DNA of 64,000 nt from Maea johnstoni (Eukaryota; Annelida; Polychaeta; Spionida; Magelonidae): contig OZ012685.1 in the NCBI GenBank assembly GCA_963942565.1, forward strand, positions 57,389,917 to 57,453,916. The letters are read 5' to 3'. Below, one piece after another: positions 36,601 to 64,000 of the stretch. The notes under the pieces are model-generated. The model saw only the letters and a program-made list of their open reading frames with translations. It searched no databases and had not been told where the DNA came from. How positions within the stretch are numbered: the stretch's first letter is position 1; each line of letters opens with the position of its first letter. A program made the translations under genes and the position numbers.

Positions 36601-39517
36601 AATTGGAAAAACAAACCAACAAAAAAAAGCACATTCTCAAAGTGCTCCAGTTGGTAATTGGTAAGTCCATTCACAAACCTGGCTCTTATAAATTAACATT
36701 TGGTCCCAAAATCAGACACTCCGAGGGCAAATGCTTGTACACAACCATTAACGGTTAAGGTCAATCCCTCTCTCTGTGTCAATGAAATGCTAAAATCAAT
36801 CTTTTTGTAGATCATACCTTAGTTTGGGTCTCTCTAACTTTTTGAGCCTTGGCCAAGGCATCCTTGATAACAGAGAGCTCAGCCATCTCTGCAGGACTAC
36901 TGGTAGACTCAACTGAAGCTAAAACAAAATATTAAAAGAATTGATGAAGTCTGAAATTGATGTGAAGTCATATTTAACTAGCACAGCACAGCCATGAACT
37001 AAAACCAATTGCTTCATAGCTGTGATGCAAATGTTAATAAAGATACAAGCATTCCCACACACACACACACACATTCACACACATACATAATACTAGTAGT
37101 ACATACATACTGCATGCTTAATGAATGAGCTGAATTTTCCAGTGGACACTTAGGAGTGAATGAGGGTTTTAAGGCACATATGTACACAATGGACATTTAA
37201 TGCCATAATTCATCAAAAACGTCCTCTGTCATTGTTAAAGAACAATAACATAGCATTAATTTCTCTAGTGAGAAAGGAGATAAGGAGAGAAAGTAAGAGC
37301 AGAGCCTTCAGATTCAGAGAGGATCAAGGGATCTTTCAGATGTATGGTATCCACAGAAAGATCCACAAATCCCCCTTCTTTTATTTGCCACACCAACTTA
37401 TAGTTTCCCGGGAGTTGTGAACTCCTATCGCACACCATTGAGCAAGCCAAGGGGGTGTGAGCTACGTGCAGGTTTTGGACACTTAGGATAAATGAAATGA
37501 AAGAAGTAGGATGACTGCATGTTTCTTGAATCATCATCACTTAATTGCTGAGTTTTAAAATGGACACTTAGGGTTAAGTGAAATTAGCTGGATCACAGTA
37601 TCCTAAATTAATAAATGAAAATGTTTGCCAGTGGTCAATTAAGGGTTAATATATAAATATAATAATATCAATATCAGTTGAATGGCTGCCTACTGAATGA
37701 ATAATTTCATGAGTTTACCGCACATAGGGTAAATGATTCAAATCCTGTTGGGTGATTCAGATTGTATATTTAAAGAGTTGCCTGTGGTCACTTGGAGCAA
37801 AAGTATATAATCAAGTTGTAAGGTTGTATACTATTAATTAAAGTACAGGTGACTCACTGGGTAAATGGATGAAAGCCAGAGTTGGTTTGCTCATAGCTCT
37901 CTCTATATATCAAGTGTAAACATGCCTTTGCTTTTGTCAACACATTTTTAAAATTGCTAAAAAGGTAAACTTTGTCTTTGAATAAAAGATATATAAATGA
38001 AGACTGTTCCTTACCATTGCTTTGGTTGACATTTGGTTGCTGATTAAGTTCTTTACTTTTAGCCTCTTCATCCCTGCTATTTCTTTGTTCATTTTGTGGC
38101 CTGCAGAAAAGAAGAGTAGGTGAAATGTAAGGAAAGGTGGTAAGATAATAAATACTGAAAGGCTGCTTACAGTGCTTAGGCATTGAGTAAGTACAGTTGG
38201 TATGTGATGCATTTAGAGTACTTGGCCATTGAGGCAGCCCTAGTAACAACATTCCCAGAAATCTGTCTTTTAACTTAATGGACATGCCCAGAATTTAGTG
38301 TGTAGTCAAAAATGAATGGCGACTTTGAAAACATGGGCTGCCGATAGAAGGAAACAGGGAACAAGCAAAACATCTGTAATATGCCACAACATAACTAAAA
38401 TATTGGACTCAAGTGTAGAGAGTTGCTCTGTAGCCCTTACCTATATACTTGGGTTTGGAACAAAAAATATGATTTAACTTACCATGGTTTCAACAATTCC
38501 CTGCAGTGGCCACCAACTTTCTCATTCCTTAAAATCTGCTGCTGACTTAAGTTATACAGCTCATTAAGTAGAACTAGAAGTCTGAAATGGAAAAGTAGTA
38601 GCCAAGAATATAGTACAAAACGATAGTACCACACTGATGATAAAGTTGCTGGCTTCCTCTCTTTGTTTATACTATCAATTCTTGTCTTACTGAGAAACCT
38701 TTTTTAATATGAAATTTGAAATGCATTTTAATGATATTTCAAGAAAAGGTTAGAGAATTAATTTCTGGAATTTGATATTTTCTTTGGGCCCTGATTTCCT
38801 GCTTGACAGGGTCCTACTCAAATGGGTCCAGCAAAACCTAAATATTTGAATCAGGATTTTTAATTCTGCATTAGGGCTATTCCATTTGAATGTACATGGG
38901 GGGAGTGGGGATGGAACGCTCACAATTTCAGACCCCCCCCCCCATGATTTTTTTTTCACGTAAACCCCCAATTTTTTCATCTTGACCCCCTCCCCCCATG
39001 ATTTTTTAATAGGTGAGCGTTACACACCCCCCTCCCCCCCCCCCATGATATGTACATTCAAATGGAATAGCCCTTAGATTTTTACAGAGGGTCCCATACA
39101 ACAGGAATTTAGTAACTTATCATGAAGAGATCGAGATGATGTATAAAGGTGGTCCCAGGGTGTTACCCAGGATCTGGAAACAGGGGGTCAAAATTGAGGA
39201 TTTTTGAAATTTAGGGGGTCGAAAGTTAGTTACCCAATCTACAAGAATGTTCATAGCAACCTTATATATTGACATAGCTACACAAAGTATGCTTTTTCTA
39301 CATCATTTAATGCACCTATTGACTTCTTTTAGTTAAACTGTTGAAATATTTCATTGGATTCAAGAAATACAGAAAATCTTACAAAATACAACTGAGTGTC
39401 ATTTTGCCAATGATCTGATCTTTGGGAGTCTATATGACTCCATGACTCCTGCCTGGGTAAGTCCCTGGGTGGTCCTTGTGAATGATGGACCTTTGAAGTG
39501 GTTTGTGTACAGCCCAT
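30670..39517 (-). CDS. TEDC2: TEDC2, tubulin epsilon and delta complex protein 2
   Basis: Minus-strand exons: 39390-39517 (or to 39383), 38483-38581, 38015-38100, 36818-36918, 34827-35542, 33975-34122, 33381-33498, 32594-32699, 32142-32234 (5' edge uncertain), 31388-31568 and 30670-30814; about 640 aa against 433 in human. Recalled similarity to human TEDC2: helical N-terminus LLNELYNLSQQQ..CRELLK, AELSVIKDALAKAQKVRE, LPxxLRRFYxKNxxLQ, ELCxxLHQKRLLEMVLAQ, YYSLLHKLQLLVLEQSIQI and C-terminal RGVHSLLCSGGRYFPTLV. The family binds delta/epsilon-tubulin with TEDC1 and supports triplet microtubules in centrioles. The long exon 5 is a low-complexity Lys/Ser/Pro-rich linker that accounts for the extra length. 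Two doubts: the exon 1 donor (GTATTT fits the phase; the stronger GTAAGA does not), and exons 8 and 9 do not join in frame, so a small piece is missing or the exon 9 acceptor lies further 5'. The tail is acidic (SSDDEEGDDGN). Confidence 0.87.
31825..31960. repeat. Dispersed repeat, second copy (see 12620-12770)
   Basis: Diverged copy of the unclassified repeat at 12620-12770; lies in the TEDC2 intron between exons 9 and 10. Confidence 0.35.
32888..33062. mobile_element. TA-target MITE, copy 4, inserted in (TTA)n
   Basis: CAGGTGAACTTGGATATGAC to ATATCCAAGTTCACCTG, TA on both sides, 175 bp. The flanks are TTATTATTA runs, so this copy, like the one at 10049, landed in a TA-containing triplet array. 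In the TEDC2 intron between exons 7 and 8. Confidence 0.88.
33063..33226. repeat. Duplicated (ATT)n-flanked segment
   Basis: The block ATTATTATTATT-AAAGAAGTTTA.ACTTGTAA..ATTATCATTCTCTATCAA.CCATACATTTAATCT occurs twice in tandem around 33065-33160 and 33185-33277, about 120 bp apart. Confidence 0.7.
33624..33811. mobile_element. piggyBac-like MITE, copy 4, reverse orientation
   Basis: Diverged reverse-oriented copy of the same family (CCTTTCCAATGCTTGTCC ... AGCAGCATAAGGG), in the TEDC2 intron between exons 6 and 7. The flanking TTAA has decayed to TTAG/CTAA. Confidence 0.55.
35780..36071. repeat. Direct repeat pair of about 80 bp
   Basis: GACCTACAATC.ACA.CACCAGCATGAATTCCACATGCTGTAGGGTA occurs at about 35780-35856 and again at 35992-36071, separated by an ATCT tetranucleotide run (35971-35992). 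In the TEDC2 intron between exons 4 and 5. Confidence 0.75.
37050..37088. repeat. (CA)n microsatellite
   Basis: About 36 bp of alternating CA in a TEDC2 intron. Confidence 0.9.
38874..39073. mobile_element. PIF/Harbinger-like MITE with long inverted ends
   Basis: Ends GGGCTATTCCATTTGAATGT and ACATTCAAATGGAATAGCCC are perfectly complementary for 20 bp, and pairing continues inward with interruptions to GCTCAC/GTGAGC. TTA lies on both sides (38871-38873, 39074-39076). The TTA target and GGG start suggest PIF/Harbinger. The core is C-runs separated by ATGATTTTTT. In TEDC2 intron 1. Confidence 0.75.
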
Positions 39518-39995
39518 TTTATTTCTGTGAAAATTTTAATTGCCAACATAATTTCTTCAGTGTTTAAGATCATGCATCTAAAACATCTGAAGATGAGAAG
39601 ATAAAAATCAATACAGGCCAGTAAATTTTTGACTTTTAGTGACTGTCATGTCTATACTATCAGACTATAGGAGGGTGTTATGATATTGATAAGTCTGTCA
39701 CCAAGGTAAATAACACAATTTAAACAGGTGATAAAAACACTAAATGGATTCTAACCACCCTATTTCGATCATGTTACCGATTATTATCGTTTTCCATTGA
39801 ATAGTCATTCAGCATTGTTTGTAAATGAAGAGAGGGTTGGGTGATAGCTTCATCGCCACCACATAAAAATGCAAAATTTAGAGACATGTAGCTGAAACAT
39901 CAAAGGCATTTTGACTTCCGCGGCCATCACTAATCCAATTGAAAACGAGGCTCCTGGCGTTTCTCATCCGGGCACTGAATTCCCGCGAACCAAGC
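39518..39995. promoter_or_regulatory. Shared TEDC2/SAFB-like divergent promoter region
   Basis: The two ATGs are 478 bp apart on opposite strands, so both 5' UTRs and promoters lie here. No TATA box is evident. An in-frame upstream ATG for the SAFB-like gene exists at 39939, but 39996 is preferred because MSSNVENS leads directly into the SAP domain. Confidence 0.6.
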
Positions 39996-63345
<23,350 letters not shown>

Positions 63346-64000
63346 GTAAAAATCGACGGAACAAGGAACGCTGCTCATCACTGTCTAATGCTGCAACTGG
63401 CATGATCTTATGATGAGAGTAAAATCTTGCCACCACTGAAACCTGTGTCAGCCATAACACTGTTCTCATCAACATCTTACCGTGGGAATTTTTATAGCTG
63501 ATGTGGGAAGGGTATTCATTTAAAAACTATGTACGTGAAACTGATTTTGGATTTAATGAGTTAACAGTACACTGCGCAAAGAAGTAAAAAAAATTGTTTA
63601 CCTTTTTTACGGTTTTACGGTAATATTATAAAAGCAAATCCACATTAGGCTTTATATTTTAAAGTTTTATCTATTGATTTCTTGGTTCAAAAATTGTAAA
63701 TTTTCTTAATAAGTGTGGATGTTTTGAAGAAAGTCGTCTTTGACATGTTGATGGTAGTTGTTGATGAGGGCAGTGATAGTCAAGTCCAGTAAACCAGAAA
63801 GTAGTTTAAGGAAGTGATTTGTGTGGGAAGTATTAATATTATTAGGAAAGGAGTGGGAGAGAGAGACGTACATTTCTTGCCTGAGAGGGAGAGAAAGGGA
63901 GATCTGACCATCTTCTGTGCCTTGGACAGTTCAGTACAGTCATGATGAAGCAACGTTCACACCTGGAATCTTGGTATAGCCAACGGGACGCCTAAGGATT

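Overview
The window is an intron-rich, AT-rich animal nuclear segment crowded with small non-autonomous DNA transposons and microsatellites. No bacterial, organellar, LINE or LTR-type gene is recognisable. Five protein-coding loci can be read by splicing. MFSD11 and SRSF2 lie head to head, as they do in human. The protein sequences and the abundance of MITEs fit a marine invertebrate, possibly a deuterostome such as amphioxus, a hemichordate or an echinoderm; the species is inference only.

Layout: (1) 1689-14394, minus strand: complete 13-exon MFSD11 (UNC93-like, 439 aa). (2) 14762-15730, plus strand: SRSF2 splicing factor (2 exons, 193 aa), sharing a 367 bp intergenic promoter with MFSD11. 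(3) 24094-25736, plus strand: a second SRSF2 paralogue (185 aa) with the same intron position and phase, a long glycine-rich hinge and a short RS tail. Both SRSF2 copies carry a conserved AATAAA plus downstream splice-acceptor module after the stop. (4) 30670-39517, minus strand: TEDC2 (tubulin epsilon and delta complex protein 2), about 11 exons. (5) From 39996, plus strand: the 5' half of a SAFB/SLTM-type gene (SAP domain plus acidic exons), head to head with TEDC2 and running off the right edge.

The most unusual structure is in the 13.6 kb first intron of the SAFB-like gene. Nine copies of a conserved core of about 230 nt (41194-52495) all lie in the same orientation. Each begins with a short stem arm and a C box (RTGATGA), has CTGA 17 nt later, and ends with CTGA plus the complementary stem arm, like a long C/D-box snoRNA. 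The outer stem pair changes A-T to G-C between copies. The cores are by eye about 95% identical while neighbouring spacers have drifted much further. Each core also carries a strong CTCF-like motif in the same direction. The array is interrupted by a 4.2 kb element with Helentron-like ends (asymmetric terminal inverted repeats, 3' hairpin, internal minisatellites).

Functionally, two SR proteins (SRSF2 pair) and one SAFB-type RNA/chromatin protein are RNA-processing genes. MFSD11 is a membrane protein and TEDC2 a centriole protein, and each is paired with one of them through a shared promoter region. Coordinates of exons were derived by hand from splice sites, phase and recalled family similarity; no database search was run.
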